Positions 27,966 to 40,398 of a DNA stretch of 64,000 nucleotides are shown in pieces. The position numbers and the translations under genes are program-made. This stretch comes from Ceriagrion tenellum (Eukaryota; Arthropoda; Insecta; Odonata; Coenagrionidae), in the NCBI GenBank assembly GCA_963169105.1, contig OY720635.1:158735645-158799644 (forward strand), read 5' to 3'. Within the stretch, counting starts at the first letter, position 1, and each line of letters begins with the position of its first letter. The notes under the pieces are model-generated. The model was not told where the DNA came from and ran no database searches. It saw only the letters and a program-made list of their open reading frames with translations.

Positions 27966-29385
27966 TTACCTAAACTAATCCCTTGTCCTACAAATCACGG
28001 CGAAACATCAAAATTACGAAAAGTCACGACGTAACAAATCATCAAAAACCAACAGAACTGACCATGATGAACAGATAGCTGGTATAAAAATATGCATAAA
28101 CGTAAAAATGACACATTCCAAATGAATGACAACCATCTTTGTTTTCATTTCAAGAGTTAGAAATATGACTGATTTAGTTTTTCCGAGGAGAGCAATGCAT
28201 ATTGTGCTACTCAATAAGCCAAGAGTAACGAAAGCAAATTAAAAATTATTTGTTTTTAATTTCAGTAACCCAAAAATTACTAATAACTGTCATTTTTACC
28301 TTGAGTGAGGTCCTCTTCCGATCGGGGCGCTTTTATTTATTCTACTACTAGTAAACCAATATAGGTGGCAGTGGATTGGATGGGTTAGAAAATCGTTTCG
28401 TAAAAGTGGCCGCAAAAAGGAAATGGAAATAAAGCGTGGGAAAACTCTCAGCTCTAACTGTCATATTGGTCTGCAGTCTCTGCGAACGGAAAATAGTGTT
28501 TGAGATACGATAACTTCCTGGATAAAGTTGTAATTCGTGTATTCCCCGCCAGTATAAGCTATCCACGATGTACTTAAGCTCTAAGTATATACTTGACCAA
28601 GTTTTGGATGGATTTTTAAGAATTTCTTTGTCGAAAAAGAAATCGATTTCTATCATGAGGTACATATGCTAGTATTTGTTAATACACCTATGAAATACAG
28701 TAGGAGCAATCGGCCGTGTGCATCTGTTTTTATGCAAATTAACAGCAATTATTTGTAATGCCCAGGGGATCAGACGGTTTATATTAGTTATTTACGCGCA
28801 TCAACTTAGCCTCTCATTTTCCATCTATAATTTTCCTTTCCACAACGCCAAGCTTTGTTCAGCGTCGAGCAATCGTTATCATAACTGTAAAATACATGCT
28901 GTCTGTTTAGTTGTAATTTCTTTGTGGTCAAGTGTAATCAGTTGTTATTTTTGCTGACAGATTAATATTTCAATTCTTTTTTCACTAAAATACGTCCGCT
29001 TACATGCAATTCCCTCCATAAAAATTTTAATGAAAAACGTTGATTTTCAGGGGTCGAAAAAAATTTTGTCTTGGGGCCCGTAAACAGCAAATTTACCATA
29101 TGTGTATGTTTTAATCAGTGTTTCCTTATTTCCAGAATGACTTCTAAACAATCAGTCCTAATTGATTTGGAATGTTCTACTTTGCTTGCGCCATCATATT
29201 TTGTTGCGGTATGCATGCATAGCTGCCTTCTTTCATCAATGCCATTGATAACTTGCAGGTAATATTTTCACGCTTCCCAGTTAGTAATATTTTTCTAATT
29301 AGGTCTGGTAATTTAATAGTTAGTAAGTGACATACTTATAAACTTAACACCTTCAGGCGTTACTTCGCGGAAGTATTTTATATTT
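27966..29385. other. SNRNP27 upstream region and intergenic
   Basis: 5' flank of SNRNP27. I cannot define a promoter or exon here; no coding signal. Confidence 0.4.
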
Positions 29386-29471
29386 GAATCCATGTTGAAA
29401 ATGAGTGTTGTACTTTTCCACAGTAATTAATAACTGCAGAAAAGTACAATACTCACTTTCAATATGGATGC
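29386..29471. repeat. Short foldback (imperfect palindrome)
   Basis: Arms of about 33 bp, GAATCCATGTTGAAAATGAG onward and its complement ending near 29,471, enclose about 20 bases. Typical of a small MITE remnant. Confidence 0.55.
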
Positions 29472-30290
29472 GAATCTGAAGTCACAAGTTTTTTCCATTG
29501 CCTAGAGAAAAGTTAATGGCATTTTCCTAAAGAAACTTCCTCAGCTCAGGTTATTAGCACAACGATAAACTAAACCTTTTAAAGCTCTCAATTGGTGTTT
29601 AGAAATGCAAAAATACAGAGCAGTAAAAATTGTACAAAGTAATATTGGTGTGGGGTTGTGAATATGCTGGAGTGGATGATTAGTGAACCTTCGCAAGGGG
29701 CACTGTAGAGATAGTATGAGCAACGTTGCCACCTAGTAGCAGTCGTGGCTCATAATAAATTGTATTATTAAGCTTGATAGCATATATGGATGAGGTGAAC
29801 TGAAACAATGCGTTGATTCAGAGGGCATCATGTTATGAACTCCTGGATGGGGTGAGAGTATGTGGCCAGATGATGCCATTTTAGTGATAAAAATAACATA
29901 AAAAAAGCATGTAAGTATATGCAAAAGTGTTTACAAGAAGAAGGTTCACGTATCACTTTTCCCATCATGTTAAGGTGCAGAAGATTATTTCATTTGAAAA
30001 TGAACTGGTGAGAGAAGATGTTGAAAGATAAACATGTCAGTGTCATCAGGAAGGGAATTGAGGATGGAAAAGAGGTGGAAAACGAAAGAGTGCTTTGTGA
30101 GTGATGTGAAGCAATGAGTGGGTCCTGGTAAGTTGAAGGGGTATTCTGTTATTTATGAAGGAAATATGGTTGGGGAAGTCCATGGTCGAGCTCAAGAGTA
30201 CGATGGGTGAGGTTGAATCAGCTTTAAGGAAGTTATTTCCTCAGAGAAGGAATCCCTATTGAACTGATTATAAGCCAGACTGATACCCTA
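29472..30290. other. Intergenic, nothing recognised
   Basis: No gene or repeat boundary identified. The composition around 30,000-30,290 resembles LINE ORF2 sequence on the - strand and may extend the next fragment. Confidence 0.3.
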
Positions 30291-30299
30291 ATGTGTCCC

Positions 30300-30930
30300 C
30301 TGTTAGCATACCTAGCTCTGTCACTCCAAATCCCTTTTGTAAAATCTTCCTTTGTGGAGAACCCCAGCCATTCCATCAACATCATCCAGAAGGTCCCTCC
30401 TCTGAGTTATTCACCATTTGATCTCTCTCAAAATTCTCATTTCGTCCCCATCCTCTTATTTCATCCAGAATCCATATCCTCTTCTATGCTTCCCCTGTGT
30501 TCTCTCCCCTCAGTTACCCTCTTAAACATTCCACCTATTCCAAAACACCGTCCAAACATCTCTTCTGCCTCCTCTGAACCTCTGCCTCTAGCTTCTTCTC
30601 CTCTCCAACAATATTCAGTATCTCACTGTGTGTTCTTCTTGCCTCCCAGTTCACCCTCATTATCCTTCTCCATATCCACATGTGAAATATCTCAGGTCTA
30701 TGTACATCCCCCTTTGCATTGACCAAGTTGCGGACCCATACAATGCCATACTCCATATTAGAGTTTTCATCAGCCTTTTCTTTGTCTCGACTGAGACTAG
30801 CCTTGTGGAGGGCACTTCGTCTCCTACGCCCACAGTGCGAGCCACCAAATATCATCCTCTGTTTCAGTCTTGCACACATCCTTATATATCTGGCCGGGGA
30901 GGGGGGGAAAGGGGAACACTTCTTCTTCAC
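30300..30930 (-). mobile_element. LINE ORF2 C-terminal fragment
   Basis: The - strand reads TKKRLMKTLIWSMALYGSAT with a following W, the conserved stretch after the RT domain of many insect LINEs. In another frame come 'MWIWRRIMRVNWEARRTHSEI' and 'EAEVQRRQKR'. Frames shift several times; inactive. Confidence 0.65.
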
Positions 30931-32849
30931 TGATAGGGGGTGAAATCACATATTGGGTCAAATCACTGGCCCAGGAGAGAGAGGGGTTCACTTTGACGAA
31001 AAAAGGGAAATGGGGCAAGGGGGGGAAGAAACACCAGATTACTCATTCACTCGCTCACTCACGCAAGGTCGCCTCCACACACTGGCGACGCACACATCCA
31101 CTCAAGAATACAAGGAAAAAAATTAATTAGGCTCCCCTTAGCCCTTGGCGAACCCCGCTCAATTTGCCTCCTCATGTAACGTCCAAACGGGACTGGTTAC
31201 AATATGGACACTCTTCACTCCTTTTCTGACCTACACAGTCTCTCAAAAACTCTCATATGACGTAATTATGAAGAGTATATATTGTACTTTTCTCATCCCA
31301 TTTCCTCCTGTCCCAAAAATTCTGGTCCTTAGTGGACCAATGATGAAATCAGCCTAATATCTCAGATAAAATTTCATATCGAAATAGTGATGCTCATGGA
31401 TCAGATAGGCCTGACCTCTTTCAATAATTCTTCTCTGACTGCCTGCAGCATCCAACAAACCCTACCATTCCACTCCAACCCTTACCCCTCAGCTAACACT
31501 TACCTCAGTCCATCCTGCATGCAGAATGATACATGCGAGGTTTATGAATTTCTTATCAGAATCCCTCTCCATCGCTCTCCCAGTTGCAACAGTCTCAACC
31601 TTAAACTTATTGTTTCTGTGTTACTACTATTTGTTACTGCAGTACTCTCTTGCTAAATTGCTGCTTTTCACATGGAATCTTCCCCTCCCCACAGAAAGCT
31701 GCTAACATTCCAATCCATAAAGCTGGTCCTAAAACTTTGTCCACAATTATCATTGTATTTTATACTTTCTTTCCTTTTGCCTCTCTGTGAGAAAATTATT
31801 CTGAACTGGATATACTAGTACACATCTCCTTCACTAGCCCCTATCAGCATGGTTTCCTCCTGGCAGATCTTGCTTGACCAACCTTGCTGTCTTTCAGCAT
31901 AATGCTGCCTCTGCCATTGAAAATTCTCTTTAGTGTGATACAGGTATACCTTGACTTACATCGGTGTCGAAGATATGTCTGTCGGTTTTTCTTGAAATTT
32001 GTCAAGATAGGTTGATTAACTATATCCGGCCAAATATGTTACGATAAAAAACTCTTGAAAACAAATTATATTCATAGAAACCACATTGAAAGTAAGTAGA
32101 TGTTGTTTCAAATTAAAGAATGCAAATATTGGTATAGAAAATCCTAAGAATTGAAAATGCTGGATAAATGAAGATATGCGACAGAAAAAGAGATTGATGC
32201 TGAAGTTCTGCATGCACCAACGTGGGACCGAAATTCGCAATTATAGTTGCCAGGAGCGTGAATTTTTTCACACTCGCTAACTTGGAACATTCGTGGTTGT
32301 TTCAGGGCATGAGCATTGCTATGTATGTATTTGATGAGGGTGATAGAGTATAATGACAGCAGTACCTAGTCAGTAATATTGCTGTTATGTTATCAGAAAG
32401 GAGACATAGCATGCAGTCAGCAATTCATCAGTGGGCTGGCAATCTCATAGGAACGGCATGCCTACAAAGCTAGCTTAAAAACAATGAGGCATCATTTAAA
32501 TGATCAGTGACTAGTTCCCACCCCAAACTGAGGTGTTCACATTGTGAATCATTTGATGACGATCCGCGGCTATTAGCATCCACCATATAAACATCTCTTA
32601 TGTCAGCTACAACAAACAACATTGATCAAAAACAGGAACAATGAAACAATTACACGAACTTTAAGGGGCGGCAGAGATGTCAACAACAAATATGGCAGCA
32701 TGCATTTACAATTTGCCATATTGAATGGTATTGTATTTATGTGTCGCCGTCTTTTGAGACATTATTCCTGTAGAGGATGCCTGTATGTCATAGAGAATTC
32801 TAATTTTTAAGGAAATTATCATTTATACTCCACTATACACAAATAATAG
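30931..32849. other. Intergenic, nothing firmly recognised
   Basis: Contains low-level repeat-like text (CT-rich 31,140-31,700) but no boundary, domain or gene I can defend. Confidence 0.35.
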
Positions 32850-33490
32850 TAGTTGGGGATCAGGTTGGTGTGTTGGCTGGAGTACTGGCTAACCATACGG
32901 GGTGCCAGGGTTCAAATCTTTGCAGAGGAGGATGTTTTTCAGAGGAAACCTGATCCCTACTTGAGTATCTTGTGGAGGGCACTTCAAGTACAGTACTCCG
33001 TCTGTTGGAAGAGACATTAAATTGTGGTCCCCTTGGCGCCTTTCGTTAACACATTCGGGTAAAGAGCCGGTGAAGTGCCGGGCTGTCTCCATTTGCTTTA
33101 AGATAAAGACGTGGCGAATCGCCGGTCGGAATACGTTAAAAATGTGTTTATTCTTTAATTTGTTTATAACTAACGTGAAACTAATGAGATGTGAACAATT
33201 ACACTATTTTTAATCCATTTAACTGATATTATTTACTCACTGAATAAATTTCATTCTGAAAGGCGCTCTACAGCCAGAGAAAAAAAATGAAAATGAAACG
33301 AAAATTTTGAGAGAATTAAATAGGAGCTTAGGGCCAGAAATTCCTAGGAAAATTAAGAGGTGAATGGGTTAAGAGCAGGCTAACGCCGACGCCGGGTTTC
33401 TATCCACCCTTCCTCCCTTACCTATCCTCTGGTGCAAGTGACCTTAGCCGTCGGTCGCCTCTCGAAAAATCCAATCCCCTAATCCAATAT
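32850..33490 (+). repeat. tRNA-derived SINE, split by a MITE
   Basis: The head GTTGGCTGGAGTACTGG (A-box-like) and GGGTTCAAATC (B box) look tRNA-derived. The body matches the - strand repeat at 20,460-20,890. The SINE is interrupted between 33,049 and 33,369, where the other copy is continuous. Confidence 0.65.
33050..33368. mobile_element. piggyBac-type MITE inserted at TTAA
   Basis: A 319-bp insertion flanked by TTAA on both sides (33046 and 33369). The uninterrupted copy at about 20.75 kb has one TTAA at this site. The ends, inwards from TTAA, are CACATTCGGGT and, complemented, CCCATTCACCT. TTAA duplication is diagnostic of the piggyBac superfamily. Confidence 0.7.
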
Positions 33491-33706
33491 TAATAATTTT
33501 GTGATGATTTGTAAATAAATTCACTCTGTAATATTCCACAATGGTGAATTCATTTACAAATCATTGCAATGTTCCACCAAGTGAAGCCTGTGAATTTATT
33601 ATATAATAATAGTTTTATTTATTTAGTTTAGTTTATATTACACTGATAGATATTCTTATTTATCTTTTTTTACATATCTTTTTAAGATATCTTTTTTTGG
33701 TTCAAG

Positions 33707-33979
33707 ATGGTGACTGATCAGTTCATTTGCTCATGTGATATACTGCTGGAAAATAGAGACAAAATCATATCCTGTGACTTGTGTCCTCACATGTATCACT
33801 CTAAATGTACAGGACTCAATGAAATATCATTAAAAGTCATACTTAACAACCGAGAAATATTCTGGAAATGTTTTTTGTGTCGGACACCCAAGTTTGCAAT
33901 CACAAATGTAGCTGCCGAACTTGAACTTCTAAAAAGTGAGATGAGTAATCTTAAAGATCGGGCTGTCAATTGTGTCTGA
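33707..33979 (+). CDS. PHD-finger fragment, probable LINE ORF1 piece
   Basis: Ninety residues with a C4HC3 PHD pattern: CSCDILLENRDKIISCDLC, then MYHSKCTGL and WKCFLC. A helical stretch follows (AAELELLKSEMSNLKDR), which fits the PHD-plus-coiled-coil ORF1 proteins of several insect non-LTR elements. It stops abruptly where the - strand LINE piece begins, so it is a fragment. A host PHD exon is possible but there are no splice signals. Confidence 0.5.
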   Translation: MVTDQFICSCDILLENRDKIISCDLCPHMYHSKCTGLNEISLKVILNNREIFWKCFLCRTPKFAITNVAAELELLKSEMSNLKDRAVNCV

Positions 33980-34186
33980 GGGTGTGTCCAATCCATCTTC
34001 TTCTTTTCTGTATGGTGTTCCATATGATCCTTTCCTCTTCTACTCTTCTGTACACTTCATCTACTCTAATTTTGTCTGTCCATTTGAAATCCAGCATCCT
34101 CCCCCAGCACCAGGTTTCGTAGGCTTCTATTCTCTTCTGGTCAGCTTTTGTAATGGTCCATGCTTCTGATCCGTTGAGTTCTATGC
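33960..34186 (-). mobile_element. LINE ORF2 C-terminal part, distal side of a Penelope insertion
   Basis: The - strand reads CSIELNGSEAWTITKADQKR then AYETWCWGRMLDFKWTDKIR and EERIIWNTIQKRRRWIGHTL, the typical LINE ORF2 C-terminus. It continues the LINE whose upstream half ends at 37,049; the Penelope-like element lies between. Confidence 0.75.
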
Positions 34187-37048
34187 TACACAAATGTTAT
34201 AAGATTTAAGATTTTCCCGGTGTAATATGTTTTTATATCTTTCTCGGGCTTCGCACAGGGTAACATTTTCAAATTTCGTCGACATTTCGGAAAATGACTT
34301 GTCTTTCATTTTCAAGGCGTATGTTATTTCCCTCGTGTCCACTATTACACTGATTTTAAACTGGCCATTGATGCCCCAACAATGAAGGTTACGATCCGTA
34401 TGATTGTCTGACGTGTCCCGCTGACTGTTGAATTATTTTCCTATCTTTTTAATACATTTGATTACAGGCCTCCAGGCATTGCTTAGTGGAATCCAGTGTC
34501 TTTATTAAAATTATTAGTTATATTAATCGTATCTCGATTGCCTCTTTGATAATGCGGTCCCAGTAACGATGTGCGTGGCGAAGGATTTTTACATCGGCCC
34601 ATTTAATGGCATGGTCTTCGTTGATGCTGTGTTCCGCCACTGCCGACTTCTCTGGTTGCTCCAATCTAAAGTGCCTACGATGCTCTTTAAGCCTGGTTTC
34701 AATTGTTTGGCTGGTCTCCGCCACATATATTTGCCGCATTCACACGGAATCTGATATACCCCTGGTGTCTTCAAGCCGGTGGGATCTTTTACCTTAAACA
34801 ACTGGCCCCTTAATTTAGATGGCGGTAGAAGGATTGTTTTAATGTTAAAACGATGCAGAATGCAGTGAATCTTTCCCGATATAGTGGAGACGTAAAGGAT
34901 CAAAGCTTTGGCCAAAGGGTTTTTAGGCGGCTCTCCTGAGTTTTACCAAATCTACTTAAGGCTTTAAAAATCGGTTTTCTCCCATAGCCATTCCATAAAA
35001 ATGTCCTATCTAGGTGCTACAATTGAGCTGAAAAGCTTCCTTAGATTTTTAGTTGGGGGAGCCTTCAACAGGAGCTCGGGCACCTATAGACCTTGAGTGG
35101 TCCATTGTGCCAACCCCATGTTTAACCTGCCTGCCACATGCAGACAGGGGACAAGAGCGCCACGGTGAAGGTATGAATGGTTACCCATCCAACTCTTGTC
35201 CGGGCCCAACATTGCTCAACTTCAGTGATCTTATGGGAACTGGTGTTTCAATGAGGCTAGGCCCTTGCCCAAAATGATTTCTTTATCAGATATTGTTTTG
35301 CCTCTATGGATAAGCGTGGATAAAACTGTGCCTTTTTGTGATGGATGATGGTGGCTCCATCCATTGAGGTAAAGGTCAGTATGGGTAGGCTTCCATCTTC
35401 TTTCCTGCAGATTAAGATGTCTAGGAATGGAAGTTGACCAATTTCTTCTTTCTCCATGGCAAATTTGATGTTTGGATGTTGGTTGTTCATGTGATGTAGA
35501 AAACCTTCTAAAGCAACCGTACCATGTAGCCAGACTAGTAAGGAGTCATCTACATACCTGCAAAAGCACTTTGGACGTAGGGGAGCTGAATTGACGGCTT
35601 TTTCCCCAAAGTCTTCCATGTAAAAGTTAGCTATTGCCGGTGAAAGCGGAGATCCCATAGCGACACCATCAACCTGCTCATAGTAAATCCCCTCTAAAGA
35701 TAAGTACGATGAGGTTTGTACATGATGGAATAGCTTGACTGTTTTGGCGTCGAATTTTCTCTCCAATAGTGTTAAGGTGTCAGTAAGAGGTACACGAGTG
35801 AAGAGGGACACCACATCAAGACTAACCATTACGTCATTTGTATCCAAACGAATATCCTCTATGATTTTCACAAATTCTAGCAAGTTCTTCACATGGTGTT
35901 CACTTAGTCCCAGGAATGACATTAAAATACCTGTTGGGTATTTTGCTACATTATCTGTAGGAGAATTAATTGCACTGACAATCGGCCTGAGTAGAGTACC
36001 TTCCTTGTGTATCTTTGGCAACCCATATATCCTAGGAGGTGTTGGTGCATCAGATAAGATCCTTAACTGTCTCTTGTGGAAGATTCATTTCCTTACTTAT
36101 CTTTAAAGTCCTTCTGGTGATGATTTCCGTTGGGTCTTGGGGTATTTTTCTATAAGCACTGTCCTTCAGTAACTCGAGAATCTTGTGACAGTAATCAGCC
36201 TTTTTCATAAGAACGGTAGCATTGCCCTTGTCAGCAGGCAGAACAATTACGGAATTATTTCTTCTTACCGATTGCAGGGCCATTCTTTCTTTCTTCGAAA
36301 TGTTGGGTTTTGGTGGAACAGCTGTTTTAAGAGTGAGAGAGATTTCACTTCTTACCTCATCCGCTTCGACGTTGGATAGTTTCCATAATACTTGCTCTGT
36401 TCCTCCAATTATTTCATTAAATGGGATATATTGGGGTGCAGGGGCAAAGTTAAGGCCCTTGGAAAGAACTGAGATTGCGTCTTCATCAATCCTTTCATTG
36501 ATCTAGTTAATTACTGTACGGTGATGATCAATTGTAGGGTGCCGTCTCTCTGTGGTCACTCTATTTACCTTATTTTACTTTACTTTTTTTATATCACTTT
36601 AGATTGGCACAACCAGAGAAGTCGGCAGTGGTTGAACACTGCATCAACAAAGACCATGCCATTAAATGGGCCGATGTAAAAATCCTTTGCCACGCACATT
36701 GTTACTGGGACTGCATTATCAAAGAGGCCATCAAGATATGATTACATCCTAATAATTTTAATAGAGACACTGGATTCCAACTAAGCAATGCCTCGAGGCC
36801 TGTAATCAAGTGTATTAAAAAGGATAGGAAAATAATTCAACGGCCAGTGGGACATGTCAGCCAATCATATGGATCGTAACTTTCATTGTTGGGGCATCAA
36901 CGGCCAGTTTAAAATCAGTGTTATAGCGGACATGAGGGAAATAACACACGCCTTGAAAATGGAAGAAGAGTCGTTTTCAAATACGTCGATGAAATTCGAA
37001 AATATTACCCGGTGCGAAGCCCGAGAAAGATATTTATACACAAATGTT
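34187..37048 (-). mobile_element. Penelope-like element (RT + GIY-YIG) inserted in a LINE
   Basis: Flanked by the 12-bp duplication TACACAAATGTT (34187 and 37037). On the - strand, in order: an N-terminal region at 36283-36050 (LPADKGNATVLMKKADYC), an RT at 36021-35257 with IVSAINSPT, DVVSLFT, GVAMGSPLSPAIANFYME and RYVDDSLLV, and a GIY-YIG domain at 34915-34518 (GVYQIPCECGK; ETRLKEHRRH; EHSINEDHAIKW). Frameshifts separate the pieces. An inverted partial copy of the 3' end (+ strand 36,600-37,036, again AEH/KWADVKIL-type text) faces the other end, as in Penelope pseudo-LTR arrangements. About 35,037-35,270 looks like a foreign insertion. Confidence 0.9.
35257..36021 (-). pseudogene. Penelope-like reverse transcriptase fragment
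   Basis: 254 residues covering most of a PLE RT. Visible motifs are DVVSLFT (catalytic Asp, motif A), GSPLSPAIANFYMED (motif B) and YVDDSLLV (catalytic YxDD, motif C), followed by 'FLDILICRKEDGSLPILTF'. The upstream part is in another frame and the downstream GIY-YIG is separated by an insertion. Telomerase-like RT class by family knowledge. Confidence 0.9.
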
Positions 37049-38110
37049 GTTTGCACGTACTGTTTCCTAGTTTGTAGTCCTATCTTCTTTGAGTACAGCA
37101 GTTGTGTTTTTCCCATGTACGCTTCGTTAGCTTGGGTTATTCTACGCTTGATGTCCATTGCACTTCTTCCATCCCACGTGATGGTACTTCTGAGATAGAT
37201 GAAGAAATCCTCTTGCTCTAATATCTCTCCTCTCAATGTGACTTCTTCATTCAGCTTCTCTTTTCTGTATACTCACATTTTGGTTTTCGTCTTACTTATT
37301 GTTATGTTGTATTCTTGGAGAACTTGGTCCATTATGTATAGTGACCTTAGAAGATCATCGTAATTTTCAGCTATGACTGCAATATCATCTGTGAAGCGGA
37401 GCATATTTATTTCCTCACTGTTTATGTTAACTCTGCTCAGTCCAATTCCTTGTGCTTCAGGTACAAGGCCAAGTACATGTTGAACAGTTCTGGAGAGAGG
37501 TTGCATCCTTGTCTTACTCCTTTGTCAGTTTTAGCATCTATCTGTCCTCCGTCTCTCATTCGCATAGTGACGACTTGCTTCCTGTATAGTTAGTAGATAA
37601 TTCCTCTGTCATCGTAATCCATTCCAAGTTTCACCATCAGCCTGAACATATTGTTCCACTCAACATTGTTTTTCTTCAGGCTTTCACCAGGTCGACAAAT
37701 TTGACATACAATGGCTTGTTCACTTGTATTGTTTTCTCCACAATTACTCTCAGGCAGATTATGGCTTCCCTGGTACCCCTGCTCTTCCTAAATCCAAACT
37801 GGTTTTCCGAGAGGTTTTCTTCAATTTTTCTTTCCATTCTTCAGCTTATTATTAGTGTATTTTTTATGCATGTGACTATAGACTCAAGGCTCGGTGCTCC
37901 TCACATCTCTCAGTCCTTGCCTTCTTTGGTATCGTAATCGTTATGCTTCTTTAATAATCCTCTGGAAGTGTAGCTATTTCTGATTATCTCACATGGGTTA
38001 TCCTTGGCTTTACTTCCGAGCGCTTTAATGATTTCTATTTTGATGTTGTCTTCTCCAGGTCCTTTGTTTTTCTTGAGGTCTTCTTCTGCTCTATCAAATT
38101 CACTCCTCAG
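37049..38110 (-). mobile_element. LINE ORF2 RT fragment, proximal side of the Penelope insertion
   Basis: In broken - strand frames: a GF(R)K-S-R upstream region near 37,780, VQHVLGLVPEAQGIGLSRVN, MLRFTDDIAVIAENYDDLL (the F-x-DD catalytic motif), then a connection region ending KKIGLQTRKQYVQTTF at the insertion point. Several frameshifts; dead. Confidence 0.8.
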
Positions 38111-38119
38111 TATGATTGG

Positions 38120-39050
38120 GCCCCAAGTAGGGGAGGATTGCCGAATCCGATTCGTAATATAGAGTTTCTAATGTAAATGTAAAGATTTGGAGAGAATTCA
38201 CCGAATGTTAAGAGCGAGATTGATGAGGAAGATAGGGACAGTAGGGGAGGTTTGCCGATTTCTGCGCAGCGAGGTCAAATGACTAATTATTCGTTAAGTA
38301 CTCTATTTACAGCCGAACAAATGTTGCGATCGGAATCCTCACCCACCCCTCCCGAATCCCGCAGGCCCCCCGTTTCCCTGGTTCTATCGGTTAAGTTTGA
38401 GATCGAAGTGGGGGCTGGGGTAATTGATCCTGATTATCGGGGGTAAATCAAAGTGCTACTCAATAATCACCACGATGAGAATTTTGTAATATCAACGGGT
38501 GGTCGTATTTTTCAAATGATATTTGAAAAGATCGCCATGGACTTTAATTTTTCTGTGGTTGATGGCGATCATTCGGAGACTAGTTGAGGTGTGGCGGGAT
38601 TTGGTAGTTCTGATCATAATACAGGTAATTATTTTTTATGCATTTTAAATCAATACTAGGAATTTCGGAAATTTATTTCATTTTCTCCTTTTTTTCAATA
38701 AGAAAAATGAATGACGCACCCGCACGATTCTGGTGGTGTCGTTGGATTGGCTTTAATTAGCACAGTTTTCAATTAAATAGCCTAATGACCTTCTCGGCAA
38801 AGTCGCTACGCGGAAGTAACCTCGGTTTCCGGTAGGGCGGGGGTGGGGACTCGGGAGTCAGATGGGGGTAGAGGGGTGGGTGAGAATTTCGATTGCATCA
38901 TTTGTTTGGCTGTAAATAGAGTATTTAACGAATAGTTAGTCATTTGACCTCTCTGAGCATAAATCGGCAAACCTATCTTCCTCGTCAACCTCGCTCTTCA
39001 CATTCGTTAATTCGCTCCACATCTTTACATATACGGTAGAAACTGGAAAT
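38120..39050. repeat. Large inverted repeat
   Basis: 38,120-38,400 and 38,815-39,050 are imperfect reverse complements around a 0.4-kb centre. Shared text includes GGTCAAATGACTAA and ACTCTATTTACAGCC. Both arms read the same peptide outward-in (QRGQMTNYSL...LFTA), suggesting they derive from an unidentified repeat. No transposase. Confidence 0.65.
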
Positions 39051-40039
39051 AACAAAGTCGACGGGACGGAAAAAATCGGCACTTGGTAATATCAAATTTC
39101 GTATGAACGAGTATCTTTTAAGAGAATCGCGATGATGCTATTTTTTTGTTTCCTTAAATTACGACGTACTCGCATGATTTACGAAGTTATAGTTTATGAA
39201 AGTTAATTTGAATATGTATTCAAGCCAACAGGGCGCATCAAGTTGAAAACAGCTAACTTGTCGGAGGTTGACGCTACCGATTTTCGGGATTTCCGCCGCA
39301 TCTTTTCGCGGCGGAAATCGGATGAATCAACCTCCATCCATGCCGCGCGGAAATCTAAATCTAGAAAACTAACTTTTCCTTTTTTTCAATGAGTAAGAGA
39401 TCAGGCAATCAAGCGTCTTTGCAAAATTTTCGCGCAGTTTGGACTACGCCTAGGAAGCTTCATGGCGCATTTTTCTTAGTCATTTCTTAACTAGAGAACT
39501 CGTTACAGGCGTGAGCGATGTATTGCGATACCGGTAATATTGATTTATGCATACATTAAGGTAGTGTGTGACTTGCGCGATCATTTGCACCGGATATAGA
39601 AATTAGAGGAATATATTTCCGATAGAAGAAGATCATACGCTCCGTGACAGGCATGATATATGTACCTATATTAAGCTTAGTCAGTGAAAAGATTCTCTCG
39701 CGGATTCTACGCCATTCATGCATGTTATGTATTTTGTATATACAAAAACTGAAACGCCCGTTAATGTCGCGAAATAACAATCATTATTCTCCTTGGATTC
39801 GGCTTATTAGTGCGTGGTTATTTCCGAGATGATGGAGCTGAAAGAAGAGCCTCTATAGAGGAGTCCAGTTAAATGCGTATCTCCTTTCTAAAATCAATTG
39901 TACAAGCCACGCACACTAACTGTGAAGGTGAGATAGTTCCTTTTACACTTAATCGGCTACTAACGCCGCTAACATTACAAATGAATAACTTTCGCTTTTC
40001 ACTCTACCAATGCGAAAGCTTCAGTTGTGGCCCATTTTT
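39051..40039. other. Unassigned; contains one perfect hairpin
   Basis: No gene is recognised. 39,556-39,780 is open on the - strand (74 codons) without similarity. A perfect 12-bp stem lies at 39288-39319. This could be further decayed Maverick sequence continuing leftward. Confidence 0.35.
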
Positions 40040-40398
40040 TTTCTCCTGTTACCAAGCATACAAAATTCCGTGGAATTCCCATTTCTTATCTTCCGGTAGG
40101 GCATTGTGTAATGCATATAATAAGCTTTGCAGGGTATACGTTTTACTTTCTAACTTAATTCAAACATCTGGTATAATCTCGACCTCGACGGTGGGACATT
40201 CCACCTTTGGAGCAGAACTCTTAGCGGGAGGTAATGGAATATCAAGCCGGGGAAAATAAATTTCTGCGAGACCTACCCTCCGCGATTCCCCTGCAGTTAT
40301 GCGCTGAGGTAATTTCTCTCGAAAGTGAGCGATCGAGTTTCGGGAAAATATAACCCCGAGCTATCACTTAAAAGAGTTACGAATAAATCTTCTGTCAT
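40040..40398 (-). pseudogene. Penton-type protein, broken copy (left Maverick fragment)
   Basis: Starts ATGACAGAAGATTT overlapping the integrase stop, the same arrangement as at 55,026. The N-terminus (DLFVTLLSDSSG.YFP) matches the right element's protein. Later segments (LPQRIT, VGLAEIYFP, then LESKTYTLQSLLYALHNAL) match the same protein in shifted frames with stops. Decayed. Confidence 0.65.

Noticed and set aside
30291..30722. 143-codon + strand frame rich in Pro/Ser/Leu
   Set aside because: Antisense of a LINE ORF2 fragment that is recognisable on the - strand.
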